Below are positions 11,663 to 24,643 of a DNA stretch of 60,000 bases, one piece after another. The number at the start of each line of letters is the position of its first letter. Within the stretch, counting starts at the first letter, position 1. The stretch is taken from NCBI GenBank assembly GCA_950295325.1, contig OX485804.1, positions 3,226,001 through 3,286,000 of the forward strand, given 5' to 3'. The stretch is from Polytrichum commune. Taxonomy: Eukaryota > Streptophyta > Polytrichopsida > Polytrichales > Polytrichaceae. The translations under genes were made by a program, and so were the position numbers. Below the pieces are notes generated by a model. It did no database searches. It worked only from the letters and a program-made list of their open reading frames with translations, and had not been told where the DNA came from.

Positions 11663-14143
11663 AACATAATGGGCATAATATTTTATTCTAGAGATTGGGA
11701 TAATCGACCACCGGGTAGTATCAATGACAAGTCTATGATTTGAGGCACCGTAGGTAGATTTTGCGTTGGGGTAGTGTCAATGGTTGCTTCAAGTACAATT
11801 CACATTCATACTTGAGAAAAATTCATGAGGTGAAGGTAATCTAATCTCTTTTCCATGAAGTGGAAAGAGTTCCACTCTCTAGCAAGAAACATAATGACTC
11901 TTCCTATTCCTTTGCTACGATTGGTTGTTAGGCTGTCAGATTCAAGACACATGGTGAGGATATTTAGAGCCAACCAAGTGAATGTGTAATTTGTTGATTA
12001 GGTGTCGATTCCAAGACACATGTGTTAGAGGTGGACTATCGTATAGTTATAGACACGAATGGCAACTGTTATTCTCATGAATGGGCATATATGAAATCTA
12101 ATATGAGCAAGTAGTAGTAGGAAGTCTCAAGCCTTTCTTTCAATTGGACTATCGAGTTGATATTAGCCTCCACCTCACGGAGGCTACTGCACTCTGCCAC
12201 TCTAGAGAATTAGCATGTTTGACACCATCCTGATGTGCTTTTAACTCCCATAAGCCTTTCATATTCCCGGACCCTAAAATCAAGTTCATTCCATGAGGAC
12301 TTGATATAACACTTCAAAAATTCACAACCAATTTATATTATGTTTAAAAATATATATGAAATAGAATTAGATGTAGATTCTTTTTCTTGATTTAAATTTT
12401 TGAAAATTCTTGAAGAAACATAAAAAGATCCAAGTACTAAAATTGCTTAAGATGTAACTCATTTCAATAGGTTCGTCTACCTTAGCGGGTAACTTGAGTA
12501 TTAAAAACCGACATACATTTGGTACTCCACAACTCATGCTTTGGAGTTAGTGGCATTTGTGTAAACTCATCCATCATAGATGAAGAGATTCTAATAAAAA
12601 CAAGATTCCTATAAGGGTGAGAGCATCAAATGCATCCGCATTTTCACCTTTACATCAGCAATGCAAATGGACATTCAAGGATGTGAGTTTACCCATTCAT
12701 GCATTTGGCATAATGGATGATAAACAATGCATATCTACGTGACCCACCTGCAAATAGGCTTGAAATGTAGGGACCATATAAAGAATAAGACAAACTACTT
12801 CAAACTTCATCTATGCGCACTTTAATATGCCCTTACAAGTTTACCTTTGAGTTTTAGAAATCATCGGCTGAAGTTCAAGACTTCAAGAAAATTACCTATC
12901 ATAGATGCATGTTGAGTGGCAAGATTACCTTCATCAACATCTGCATCCCATATGGAGGCCACTTTCCATTCCCAGATGCAAATGCAAATGTAGGAAATCA
13001 CTGACCTTGCTTTAAAGACCGGTTCTTTCAATTGGATAATAATAAAATAAATAGGATTTTTTAGACCGTAAAAGAGTTTGCTTCATGGTCACCTTGCTAA
13101 CAGATGTGTTTACATAGACACCACAAATCCTTTGCCATAGCTGATGGTATTGTAAATATGGTACTGTACATATATAAAATGTTCCAAGGATATATACACT
13201 GATACATGTTGCATTTGCAAATAGGTTGCCCCTTTACCCATGAAAATCACCTTGCCGCAAAACCAGATCACAGAAACTTGTAACATTGTGCACTCACTCA
13301 TTATCAATCACAATAACAACAAATACTGTATCAATACAATTTGATACAATACTGGCAGTCAATATTCAAAATAATGTGGAATGTCGATAAATTAGAATGG
13401 GACAACCTATTTACACGTATCGGTGTAGATGAATACCATGAACTATTGTTATGATAAATGTGCAAATATCAAGTGGATATCAATATTGCTGCTAACAAAG
13501 TTTGATACAACCAAAGATACAACACAGCCACGCAGTTTGAAGGTGAAAACATGGGAACACCTTTTAACTTGGACTTGTTTTCAACAGTTTAGGATCGGGA
13601 CCATGAAATAACCGGAGTATTCTTATGCTTGGCAGGTATGACATGGCTTTTGGATTGTTGCTAAGTTAGCTCATTTTGTTACAACCCTTGAGAGAAATTG
13701 TAACAACAGAATCCGGTAATGTTCAGAAAGTCTCATGCAAGTGGTTACAGAGCTTCAAGGTCTTGTTTTAGTACTAAGTCAAGAATGCCAAGGATTTCAT
13801 TTGTACACACGAGCAAGTAGGGTTTGTTCCCAAACTTTATTAAGTACTGGAAAATTGCCTGGAAAAAAAGCTCATTAAGTGATTCCCTCATCTATGCCGT
13901 TTATGTTTGTATAAGATGCACCAAATCCAAGCTAAAAGGAACAACCAGCTTGAATATCACCTGCCTGTCCCTAAACCAGCCTGGGTTTCTACAGTGAATG
14001 TCGCCAAAACTGTCCCTTAGAATAATTGGAGATTTCAACGAATAAAGAAAGGCTGATTGCTTGAATAAGCTGAGGATTAGAAAGATGAGGATAAGACTAG
14101 AGAAAGGTTGAACAAAAGGAAGTGAGAGGGAAGGAGATCGCCT
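11663..14143. other. intergenic, downstream of phosphorylase gene
   Basis: AT-rich sequence with no recognisable gene. The last few hundred bases before 14144 would be the 3' UTR of the minus-strand phosphorylase gene; I could not fix a polyadenylation site. Confidence 0.5.
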
Positions 14144-17100
14144 TCAGATACGCTTCACAGGTTCAATGCCCCACACACCCTTCGCGTACTCTTTAATAGT
14201 GTGGTCACTACTAAACTTTCCAGAGCCAGCAGTGCTCATAATGCTCATTTGTGTCCACCTCACCCGATTCACAAATGTTTTATCAACAGTGGCCTGGATC
14301 ACCAAACAATGTCAAGTAAGAAAGTCAAAAGCCTATTAACGCAAGGACCATCCCACACAATGGGTAATAACTTAATGGACTCCACATACACAAAAGCTTG
14401 TTAACACAAGAGGGGTATGCCACAAATTGGTAATGATGGAATTACTAAATAAGACATTTCTACTCAAAAGCTAATGGATACAGGAACATTTACAGGCTCG
14501 AACAGAGTAGAGAAATATGGAGATACATAAACAGCATATGAAAATGTCTTACCTGGACTTCCAAGTAGCTCTTGAAATCATTGCCAACTAGATAAAAGTC
14601 ATCACCACCGTCAACAGTATCACATAGTTCTTGGAAGTACTCCTGGTGGCCAAATTCACCATTGCGAATCATCCTGCCACACCCGCGAATGAATCACCAA
14701 AAGAGTTCCTAAAAGACTGCACAATACTAGAGAATTGGTGGGACATCAAACTGGAAGATTTCAAATCTAGTGATTGTGTTTTGGATGAAATCATCTCACG
14801 ATTCCATTTTGCAAACTGATAGTTTACAGATTGGTATCTTTGAAAACAGTTGCAAATCATAGAACATGAGGTCATACCCAATAACACGGTGGAAATCACG
14901 TGGAGGGTTGAAACTGCGACGCTCCGCACGCAGTCGTCCCACTTCATCAGCTTTTGCACCAAACATAAACTGCAAATACAATCACTGAGACAGTCAATTC
15001 CTGATGTGCAACTTGTTTAACAATTTGCAGTTTCTGAGATGTGAGAATAACTACACCTGTAGTTTATGAGTCAGTTCATAGAGAAACTCAAATGACTCAT
15101 TATATTTTTCTTACATAGTAAAAAATCCCAATAACATCCTTCAATTCAAATACTTAGGATACAAATCCTCAATTCAAATAGTCAATAGTCAACTATTTCA
15201 CAGGCAATGTGTCGAGACCCAGAGTGATGACACCAACTACCTTAGAAACTGAAGAACTAGAGCAACTTGTAGGACAAGAATGTGGTCATGCAGGACAAAT
15301 GTAAAGAGTTAGACAGAAACTCAACAATATTATCGCCACCAATTTCTTGTCGAAGTTCATCATTAGAACCTCCTCTGGCAGCCAGAATCAGACAGCCATT
15401 CATTGCAAATTTCATGTTACTGGTGCCTGATGCCTCATTTCCTACCGTACTGCAATTACAACATCCCCCAACAAAAGCATATTAGGCATTGCCTTTATCT
15501 ACTCCTCACTGCAAAGTTTATGTGGCTTGTCGAGGTCATCTTAAAACACTCTTTGGAATGTAAAATATCAGTACATGGGGAGAAATTGTGGAGCCTGACC
15601 TGATTTGTTGTGACAAATCACTTGCAGGTATAACCAGTTCCGCCATAGAGACATTGTAATCTGGGATAAATATCTGCTTGCCATCCAGTTGAAGGGAAAA
15701 AATGAGTTAATTGCTTTAAGTGCATAATATACTAACTTTGCCACAAGCTGGATAGAAACATGATTTGGAAGTGATGGGCTCACCACTTTCAGCAGATTTC
15801 CAATATCCCCATCATTGTTGATTTTTACTCCTACCGCATTGACAAGCTTAATTATCTTCTTGGCCATCTCGTAACCAGGTGCTGCTTTCCCTCCAATTAT
15901 ACAAACACGAGGTACCACATTCCTCTTTTCCTCAGGAGTCATATTCTGCACATACAATTATATCTCAAATTTGTGTACATAGACTCTACTAACAGTAGCT
16001 CATCTTGTCAGAAATGGGCTGCTTTGTGAGGACAGCCAAGTGAAGTTTGAACAAATATAACAATTTATTTCAGTTAATAAATTACCTTGATACAATCATA
16101 TCGATGGATGATGCCAAGCACATTTAAAAGTTGACGCTTGTACTCGTGCACTCGCTTTACTTGTACATCAAACATGGCATCGATGCTAACCTGCACATTT
16201 TCCGCAAGCATTCGGTATGCAACGTTAGTATGGGCTAATTAAATTCAAAAGTATCTCATATTGCAGACTCCACAGCTTAACATAATTTACAATGTCACCT
16301 TTATACTGTCTGAATTCCAAACAATCTAATTGACTAGATACATTCTGAATGTTCATGTATGTGAACATTTTGATGGTGTGAATGCAATTGAATAGATAGT
16401 AGAAACCCTAAAGTATTATCCCTCCTGTGATTGTATGAGGACATTTGTTCTTCCAGAAGTGACTGCAGAATAAAGTAACCCAGCATTCTCTTAGAGACCA
16501 AACAGATAAACCTCTGATGAGTCACTAAATGTGTGCAGTATACACTGGTTAGTCCAAAGTCGCTACCCTGAGCAATCAAAGCATGAGTCTGGTAATCCAT
16601 GAGTGAGGTAAGAAATACCTTGACACCACTGATGCCTTCGATGTACAAAGCTAATCTTGCCTTATTGCGCCGACGCACCTAGCACAAATTTGGAGCGTAA
16701 GCTGGACAGTACAATACCTGAACTAACGCTGTAGCAAAAGCAAGATATTGATTTCCCAATGAACAGTTAAAATCCACTGATGTGCACTAATTTGAATGCT
16801 GTCTTCACCTCAGTGTAAAGAAATACAAGAGATTTATCCATATCTTCAGATAAATTAAGACATATGCCAGTTAATTGCAACAACTTAAAATGCTCAGGTG
16901 GTGATCCAGTGGGCTATGCATAGGTCACTAACCAGGTCCCATTCTGCTTGAAGGGTAGGATCAGTGGCATGCTGGCGGAGACCAGTCAGCAAGTCAAGGT
17001 TGGTAATCCACTCTTCGGTACCTAGCCACTTAGTCAGGACCTCACGTAATCCAGGGTTGCAAAAGGCCAACCAGCGCCGCTATGTCCAACCCCATGTCAA

Positions 17101-20100
17101 AATCCAACAATCAGCTCAATCTGTACAACACTTCATATATGTGTTGCTATGCATCTCTTAAAAAGGGACAAGTTCATATATAATAGTCTTCAGACGTACT
17201 ACGGATTGATGTAGCAGCAAGATAAAACAATTCAAGGAAAATTGGTAGAAAAGGGAGGCATATGTTACAGTCCACTGTCGATATCTGTTAACACTTATCG
17301 GGGGTAGCATAGACAATTTGTAACACTTACATGAATAACACTCATGTGACTTTGGAAATTTTTAAAATAACATTTTATTAAACAAAGGATGAAAATACAT
17401 AAGTTATGAATGTCATCATACAGCTAAGCATAATGCAAGGACAAATCTATAGTAGTTTAATGAGATTCTTGTGCATGCCAAGATCCTATTTCCTTTTGAA
17501 GTGTTCGAAAGGTCTTTGTTCCAAAAAATGTTTCAAAGTTATTGATGCACTTTCAACATCCTTGAATCCTACTCTATCTACCACCACGTCCCCAATTTGC
17601 ACATTGTCAACTTCTTCAATGGGTTCATTAACAATTACATCATCTCTTTCATCAAGCATACCTATAATTTCCTCCTTAGTAGGTATGTAGGGATTTTGAT
17701 GAACTCATGTGCATTCATAGTGGGTCCAGTTTCACTCTCTACATATACCAATGTAAGTTGTTCCAGTAATGTAGTAGGGTTTAGGGTTAGGGCTTCTGTC
17801 AATTAATCCAAGTTATAAAATTCCATAGCCTCACTTTCATCCAGATTAACAATATCGAGGTGAATTCATTGAAGAGGGGATCATGATTATCATAAATTCT
17901 CTTAACACTTACTAGTGTGTTTTTTGGATTTGTTTGGGGAGCGCAATTTTTCTTAACATATAAGTGATTTTAACTCTTATCGGGGTAAGACGTATCGAGG
18001 GTGGACTGTAAAAGATGAACTGATCAAATTCTAGGAACCTAGAGTTGTATGAAAATCAGAGGCCTACCTGAGTGACCCCATTTGTCATGTTTTTGAACTT
18101 CTCTGGCCAAACATCATGAAAATCCTGAATATTGTTACCCCTCCCCATGTGAAGAATCAGTTTCATTCCATGAATATAGGATAAATTCAACCAACTCTTC
18201 TAATGGCATTTTTTTGAGGATACCACAATATGCAAGGTGACACAACCAACATATAGGTGTCAAGAAACAACTCCACAACTGTGACCCACTATCTGGAGAC
18301 CCAAATCCATGAGCATGAACAATATAGAAACCTGAGTGCTCAGTCACTAACAAAGATTGACTTCTTCTGTATGACACTGAATAACTCTGCTTCCAAACAG
18401 GCTAGTACAATATAATTTACTAATATGACACTAATATGACACCTAGAACATTACAGAATTATATAGTACAACCAGAAAGAAGGTTACCTTGAACACAGAT
18501 GATTTCAGAAGCTCAGTATGAGTGCGGGCCACACCATTTACGGTGTGTGAAGCAATCAATGCTAGTGGAGCCATTTTGACATTCTGAATTATACACACAT
18601 GCAACGGGTGTCAATCGGTAACTCACATATGCAGACATGTTTACAACTAATATGATGCCCTTCATCTACTTACAAACATAGCCTAGAACCTAGAAATATG
18701 AAATAAACTACACATGCTGAAAATAGACAGTCACTTTTGTTAACAAAATACAGGACAGAAGGATTAGCACTTGCCTTTTTCTCGCCTTCCTCAATAATTG
18801 ACATGCGTGCCAACCGGTCATAGTCATTCCCAACCCTTCTTTTTACCTCCTCTTGGAGATGGGTGTTTATTTGACGAATTATCTGAAAAGGAAAACTATT
18901 AATCCAAATTTGAAGTTTTGATCCTTTTGTAGTTATGACCTGCTCAAATGTAGCACTTTTTCGTAAGTTATGATCATTCTTTTGTGTTTCATAAGACACG
19001 TAAGGTTATCCTAGAATATATTCAGTCACAAGAATGATTACCTGGATATGTCGAGGTAGTAAGCTTTCCAGAAGCTCTATGGGCCATTTCTCCAAGTCAG
19101 GAAGCACAGAGTGGATGGTAGTGGAGAAAACCTTCGTCGCAAGGCCCCAAGCACGATCCCAATCCATGCATTCCACATCTACAAGCAGCCGCATCAACTC
19201 TGGGATTCCAATAGTTGGGTGTGTATCATTCAATTGCACAGCCACCTGCACATAATGTAGGACTCCCTCAAACATCAAACGGAGGATGCTGTTATTTTTT
19301 CATAGTATGATCAAGACATAGATGACTGCAATAAAAATGGATATACTATAGTTGAGGTGAAACCCAACCTTGTCTGGAAAGCTATCAAAGGAGGAGTGAT
19401 GGTCCTTATAACGACGAATAATATCCTGAAGTGATGCTGAGACGAAGAAGTACTGCTGCTTCAGCCGCAGTTCCTTTCCCTGCACAGGTAACGTTTCAAA
19501 AATTATGCCCACGAGACAAAGAATGAATGGACTTCATTACTTGAGCAATAACCTCCTAATTAACGAAACTAATACATGAAGTCAGTAAACGATTTTAACA
19601 GCTGGGCAGGATATGAACCTGATAGGTTCTATCATCTGGGTACAGGACACTGCTGATTGTCTCAGCACGTTGCTTGCTGAGAATTGCATTCACATAGTCC
19701 CCTGTGTTGAAAGATTGCTGATAAGGCGGCAAAACATGAATGCAAAACCAACACGACATAAGAGGCCTTCAACAATAAGAAGAAAAATCTTCAACATCTT
19801 GCAAATCTCCGAATCACAGAATAAGCACATTCAGAGGTCAGCTTAACCTCGATTCACAAAGACAAGTTGAGCTGAACAGACATTCAACTGGTGCATACCA
19901 ACTTCAACGTATCATTGTGCGAGATACAGTCCAACATGGTTTAGGAGCTTGGGGGAGGGGAGCACACCAAATCAAATTCCCCACTTGGCTTAGCAGCCCA
20001 GAGGCGCAAGTTGATTGTGTTGCTAGTCTTGTAGCCTGGAATGGGATTGTCATATGCCACTGCTTCCACCTGTTTGTCATACCCAGCCATTTCCAGCCTT

Positions 20101-23100
20101 TGATGAGTATAGTATATTCAAATTGCAGGATACAATAATCCAAATAATCTAGTCACGTATGGACAACATACCCTGCAGTAGTCCCACAATTTTATTTTCT
20201 TTTAGCACAATTGGTATTGAAGTTTGCAAAATTGTGAGGTCTGTAAATACCTAATCAGCCAAGGCTTGGGTGAACCAGCACCTACACTAACTTTGTAGCA
20301 TAGTAGAAATCACTCAATGTTTGTAGCAAGTACAAGAACGGGCTAGGCTAGCAACAAGTACACAGAGCTATATAGTTGAACATCCATAGTAAGTCCTGAA
20401 CATGTCTGGAACAGTTGAAGCATTGAGCAACCTATAGTAGGCTTACTACCAACACATTTTGCAATCAAGCCACTGACGCCAAAGTATGTTACTGACTTGG
20501 TCCTCAACAATTCAGAATCTGAGGATAATATATGTAGGAAAAATGTACCACTTCGTCAGGTGTCCACTTAGTAGTCTTTCGGCCATCAACAAACTCCTCA
20601 TCTACCTTCCCATAAAACTGTGACAACAACACATCATGCTCAATCCCTTGGTTCTTAGTTTTGAAGACTAACAAGTTCTCCTTCACAACTCACTCAGGAG
20701 CCATTCTTGCAGAAACGTAAGTAATACATAAATAAGATGCTTTCATTGAAGATCAATGTAGCTGAAAATAGTGATCTTCAAAACTACACTTTCCAGATGC
20801 ACTTGAATGGGGGTCATTTCTCTGAGAAGATTTTGGGCATCAAAGAATGTAAACATACCATGACAGGATATGTCACATGCACTCGTTCAATTTCCCAAGG
20901 GTTGCCAAAATTCAGCCAATAGTCTGGTTGCTCGTGTTGGTAACCGTCTTGCAGTGTCTGCCTAAACATACCATATTGGTATCGTAATCCATACCTGAAT
21001 ACAACACCAATGCAGTGTTAAAATCCTAAAATTCCAGAGTCTGCAAGATAATCGAATAAAACCGACAATCTTCTGGAGACTACACTCTGCAGCTATAATT
21101 GTTCAATTTGAAGAGTATGGAGTAAGATTAACCCCCAAGCAGAGTAGTTCATGGTTGCTAAGGAATCCAGAAAACATGCTGCAAGCCGACCTAGGCCTCC
21201 ATTTCCAAGTGCAGCATCCCTTTCCTGTCAATTGAACCAGATAACTCAAATCTGCCTCGATATCAGAGGTACTGCCAAATAGCATAGATCAAAGCTTTCT
21301 AGTACAGTTGGTGCTGGAAATATGTGATGGTTTGATAAGTAATAACACATGTATGGCTATAACCCACACACGTGTACTAGGTCAAGTATTTCTGGCACAT
21401 TTGTGAACATCACACATGTGTATGAAAATCACAAATGTGCCAGAAATACTTGACCTAGTTCAAGAAAGTTACATGTTTGTATTCAAGAAACTCACCTGCT
21501 CCACAACAACTTCAAGGTTGTACCCCAGCTCCGACAGAGCTTGTGCATACTGGTCCTTGATCCCCAGGTTGAATACACTATTTAATAACGAGCGCCCTGT
21601 ATTAACATACACTTCTGGAACGTTAATTGAAAAGCTTCAACTGCAATACCCCAACTATGAGATCCGCCATCACCTTTATACACTACACTCATCCGTTAGT
21701 ACCACCAATCAAATTGGAAGTGATGATCACATCTCATGTGAAAAGCAAAGTGCATGATAATCAAAGCAATTATTAGACCAGCGCTAAGAGCAGAAAGATG
21801 TCCAAAACATGGAGCTTGATTTCATGAGCCATATTAAGGCAATAAAGGAGAAGGCAAAATGGAAGGGGCTCATAAAGGCATATACAGAGGTGTGTTCAGT
21901 CATGAAACTCTTCAATTGCAGAAGCTGCATATATTGCACTCGCTTGCTGTCCCGACTATGACATTTAATTTGAGATAAAAGTGTCTAAATCAATAAATAT
22001 AAATGATGGTTACCACATACAGTGCTAGTGAATAGTGGTCTTACCCATAAGGAACTCCATAGATAGATAGTAAACCCGTTTGAAGTCATTGTCCCTGTAG
22101 AATTGCTGACTGTCGTTCCAGCTTTCAAGAAGTCTATCCCTTACACTATACGCTGTGGCCTGTACAAAATTTCCGACATCAGTGCCAAATCTTTGGTTGG
22201 TATATAATTCAAATATAAGCTCAAAAGTGGTAACTTAGAGAATAGCTTTGTAGTAGCACAGATTCAAAAGAGCTCTTCACGACTTCATGCACGTCCGTGA
22301 CATCTTCTAGACCAGTAATCAAACTACTCCTCACTAGAATGTCGACCTTGGCTAGCTTGAATGGAATGTCAAGTTCTGCACAGATTAACATTTGACTCTG
22401 CTGCAACACGCAGATGACCATGGTCTCATGTAAACTTGAGAAACTAACCTCAGAAGCCCAGATTGCTAGCTATCAATTTATTTTTGGAATCCGACTTTCT
22501 GAAATCGTTTGAAAACTCAGCGTCGTACTCATCGACCTGCTTCTCAACAAAAGTTAGCCACTTAAGTGCGTCACTATACGCCGAAAAAGTGTTATCCAAT
22601 AGAAGCAACTCACCTTGTAAGCTTCAAAATCGTCGAACTTGAAACGAGAGCGGGCAATTGTGTATTCCACGTGGTCAACAATGCTCTTCTGAATGCTTGG
22701 CACATCGTTTTTCAGGTACTGGTCCATAAGCCAGAGGAGGCGCCTCTTCCGCTGCACCTCCTGATCGCCAAAGGAATTGCTGATCCGGACATTTTTCCCA
22801 AGCTCCGACCATAAAGCTGGATCCAACAATCTCCGAAGCGCTTCCTCTACATTTTGAAGTTGTTCGGTGTTCACAATTTTATTACCCGCGCCGTCTTGGA
22901 TCCAGAACTTGTAGGACACAAAGCCTTCGTCCAGATCCACCGAGGCCTTCACAATTTGCAGTTCAAGAAACTTGAACTTGGCGGTTATAGAAGCCAAGAT
23001 ACCGGGCCAGTTGGGAGCAACAATGTCAATAATAGTCGAGTTCGAGTTCTGCTCGTCGGCATACTTGTCAATTCGAATCCGGACCAGCTGTTCAGACTCT

Positions 23101-23336
23101 TTGTTTGTCGCTTCGGAAGTCAAAGCTTGCGCATGGACCGATATCACCAAACGAGGAGGAGACCTGGAAGAAGCTTTCAGGAAACGCGCAGAGCTACCAC
23201 TAAGACTTTCAGGAGATCTCGGAGAAGAAAGTCTCCGAGGAACGCAGGAAAAAGGTGAAATGCAAGGCTTGGCTGTAATACTATACGAAAGAAAAGGATT
23301 GGAAGTTGTTCTCTGACTCAATGTATATGCCATCAT
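14144..23336 (-). CDS. alpha-glucan (starch) phosphorylase with N-terminal ACT domain
   Basis: Predicted EC 2.4.1.1, PLP-dependent: releases glucose-1-phosphate from alpha-1,4-glucan ends. Exons (high to low): 23336-22614, 22159-22045, 21596-21496, 21224-21133, 20994-20859, 20617-20549, 20069-19968, 19717-19619, 19479-19369, 19245-19042, 18882-18775, 18583-18488, 18124-18068, 17079-16933, 16678-16619, 16190-16086, 15945-15784, 15673-15600, 15449-15326, 14969-14878, 14673-14553, 14293-14144. They total 3048 bp, 1015 residues, all phases consistent. Residues 1-70 are Ser/Arg-rich like a chloroplast transit peptide; 99-172 form an ACT domain ([14 protein letters not shown]); about 208-1015 are catalytic. 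The PLP motif [14 protein letters not shown] places the lysine near 867, and the C-terminus is GIEPVKRI. Start: the frame is open to TTG 23393, but the first ATG is 23336. The acidic Pho1 insertion is absent. Plastid targeting is inferred. Confidence 0.96.
17268..18008. mobile_element. pogo/mariner-type element in intron 13 (741 bp)
   Basis: The left end is TA|CAGTCCACTGTCGATA; the right end, inverted, is TA|CAGTCCACCCTCGATA. The TA target duplication and CAGT terminus fit Tc1/mariner-pogo elements. A second inverted pair (cttatcgggg near 17295, the same motif near 17975) lies inside the ends. No transposase ORF survives, so it is a non-autonomous copy. It makes up most of a 988-bp intron. 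Confidence 0.75.
18584..18774 (-). other. GC-AG intron in phosphorylase gene
   Basis: The exon ends GAGAAAAAG and the intron begins GCAAGT; the next exon begins after aattcag with AATGTCAAAATG. Only this GC donor keeps the frame and joins the conserved residues EEGEKK to [10 protein letters not shown]. The surrounding donor bases (AAG|GCAAGT) match the strong consensus usually seen with GC donors. Confidence 0.85.
21377..21458. repeat. perfect 30-bp inverted repeat in intron 3
   Basis: Arm 21377-21406 (ctaggtcaagtatttctggc...) is the exact reverse complement of 21429-21458, with a 22-base loop. It lies between exons 4 and 3, so the pre-mRNA could form a 30-bp perfect hairpin. Confidence 0.95.
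22614..23336 (-). other. exon 1: transit-like peptide plus ACT domain
   Basis: This one exon encodes 241 residues: the Ser/Arg-rich leader, an ACT-type segment (strand [10 protein letters not shown], helix [12 protein letters not shown], strand [10 protein letters not shown], strand [10 protein letters not shown], helix [15 protein letters not shown]) and the first phosphorylase residues, ending FDDFEAYK. The ACT module therefore shares an exon with bona fide phosphorylase sequence, which argues against an annotation join of two genes. ACT domains usually bind amino acids or other small ligands; no ligand can be assigned. Confidence 0.85.
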
Positions 23337-24377
23337 CTCTTCAGAACACACGGGTTTTTCTTTTAAACCTGGAGACTGCCAATTCGAAGCCAAAACACAA
23401 ACAAAAAAGGATTTTTTGGAAACCAGTTGATTCTGACTAAAGAATGAAGAAAGATAGAGAGCTTCACTCGTCTAGCGGTTACAAAAAATCCTCCATATCT
23501 AAAATTGGACGATTATGGTGTGGCAGCAAGTTTTAAACCCGAAATCGAGGACATCTACCTCCTCTGCCACAAATGAGCGCACCTGTCACCACAAGAAATC
23601 GCAACACAATGCAGCACGATGAGAAAAGAGTAATGTCATTCTATGAAGCTATCTAACCTTAATTATTTTAACAACTTCAATGGTGTAATACCATCCGAAC
23701 CTAATGACCACAATACAATACGACATTAAGGCAGCTAGAAAGCTGACCGGCTGAATGAATGCCACGCTCATCAATGTTCAAGTAGGTCTATCAAGAACCT
23801 TCAAACTTCTGCACCTAAGAATCGGATCGAATCAATCATGCCACATGCATGATTTAGCGAAAGCGGAAACCTACAAATATCCACGCCAAGTGCGATCCAC
23901 TCCCAGACCCCGCCAAATCGCAATGCCAGGTTCGCAACGCAGAACCTCCTTCTCGCCTTTTCAAAATACCAAACAAGCAGACAACCTACCCAATTAACTT
24001 AACTTACTCCAAACTTCACAAGACCGACGAGTTCAACAGGGAGCAGCCTGCAGAGTCAACTTTTAAGGGAACGGGAGGCCATCATGCCCCCGCCGAAACA
24101 CGACAAAACAAGAGTACCTAATTCGGGAAGATCCAGTTTTCGCAATTCTGAACCAAAATGATCGGGACAACTTCGCAGCGGACGGTCTCGGTAAGCGCGA
24201 GGTGGCGTGCCTCGGGGCGCGTGGGAACCGTGGTCGAGAGGGCAAGCACTTGTAATTTGGTGCGAGAGCAGCAGCAAGCGACAGCGTCACCAACTTACGG
24301 AGAGAAGCTAGAGAGAAGCTAGAGAGAAGAAGCTGGAAGGGGGAGGGGAGGATAAAGGAGCACCACTTCGGTTCCAA
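23337..24377 (-). promoter_or_regulatory. 5' leader and promoter region of phosphorylase gene
   Basis: The stretch 23394-23440 ends, on the minus strand, after a strong acceptor-like tract (ctttcttcattctttag), and a donor-like gtactctt lies near 24116. A 5' UTR intron of about 680 bp is therefore plausible. Imperfect ctagagagaag repeats lie at 24298-24332. Minus-strand ORFs here have no recognisable domain and are treated as leader sequence. The transcription start cannot be fixed. Confidence 0.4.
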
Positions 24378-24470
24378 TAGTGCATATTCCTTCTCAGCTC
24401 TTCATCTTTGGCATGCATAATTGAAGAACTGTACTCAACCCTTTATATTTATCTTCCTTTATATTTTAAT

Positions 24471-24517
24471 AAAATTTGGCAGACCATTTCCTTTAAAACA
24501 ATGGTCTGCCAAAATTT
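24471..24517. repeat. 18-bp foldback
   Basis: Arms 24471-24488 and 24500-24517 (core tttggcagaccatt) are inverted with one mismatch and an 11-base loop. It is the only structure I see in the 24378-24640 interval. Confidence 0.85.
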
Positions 24518-24643
24518 ACATCATGCCTACTTCTTGAAGGTGAGCCTGGCGCAAATTTCTATGGATTATGAAACGTTACTTATAATTTATCGTGTAAGAA
24601 TGCATGTAGCCTTTTCACCCTTGATGATTTGTGTGGGTCCTTA

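Noticed and set aside
17769-17790. Telomere-like tttagggttaggg in intron 13
   Set aside because: Only about two units inside a transposon-derived segment, so not an interstitial telomere tract.
23337-23393. Longer phosphorylase N-terminus starting at 23393
   Set aside because: That start codon is TTG. The first ATG in frame is at 23336 and gives a typical Ser-rich leader.
23496-23520. Short match to the MITE end (attggacgattatggtgtg)
   Set aside because: About 19 bp of similarity to the right end of the 9187-9737 element with no other support; chance or a tiny relic.
24056-24377. Minus-strand ORFs of 73 and 104 codons upstream of phosphorylase
   Set aside because: Biased Ser/Pro/Arg composition and no domain. 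Position suits a 5' UTR exon or promoter.
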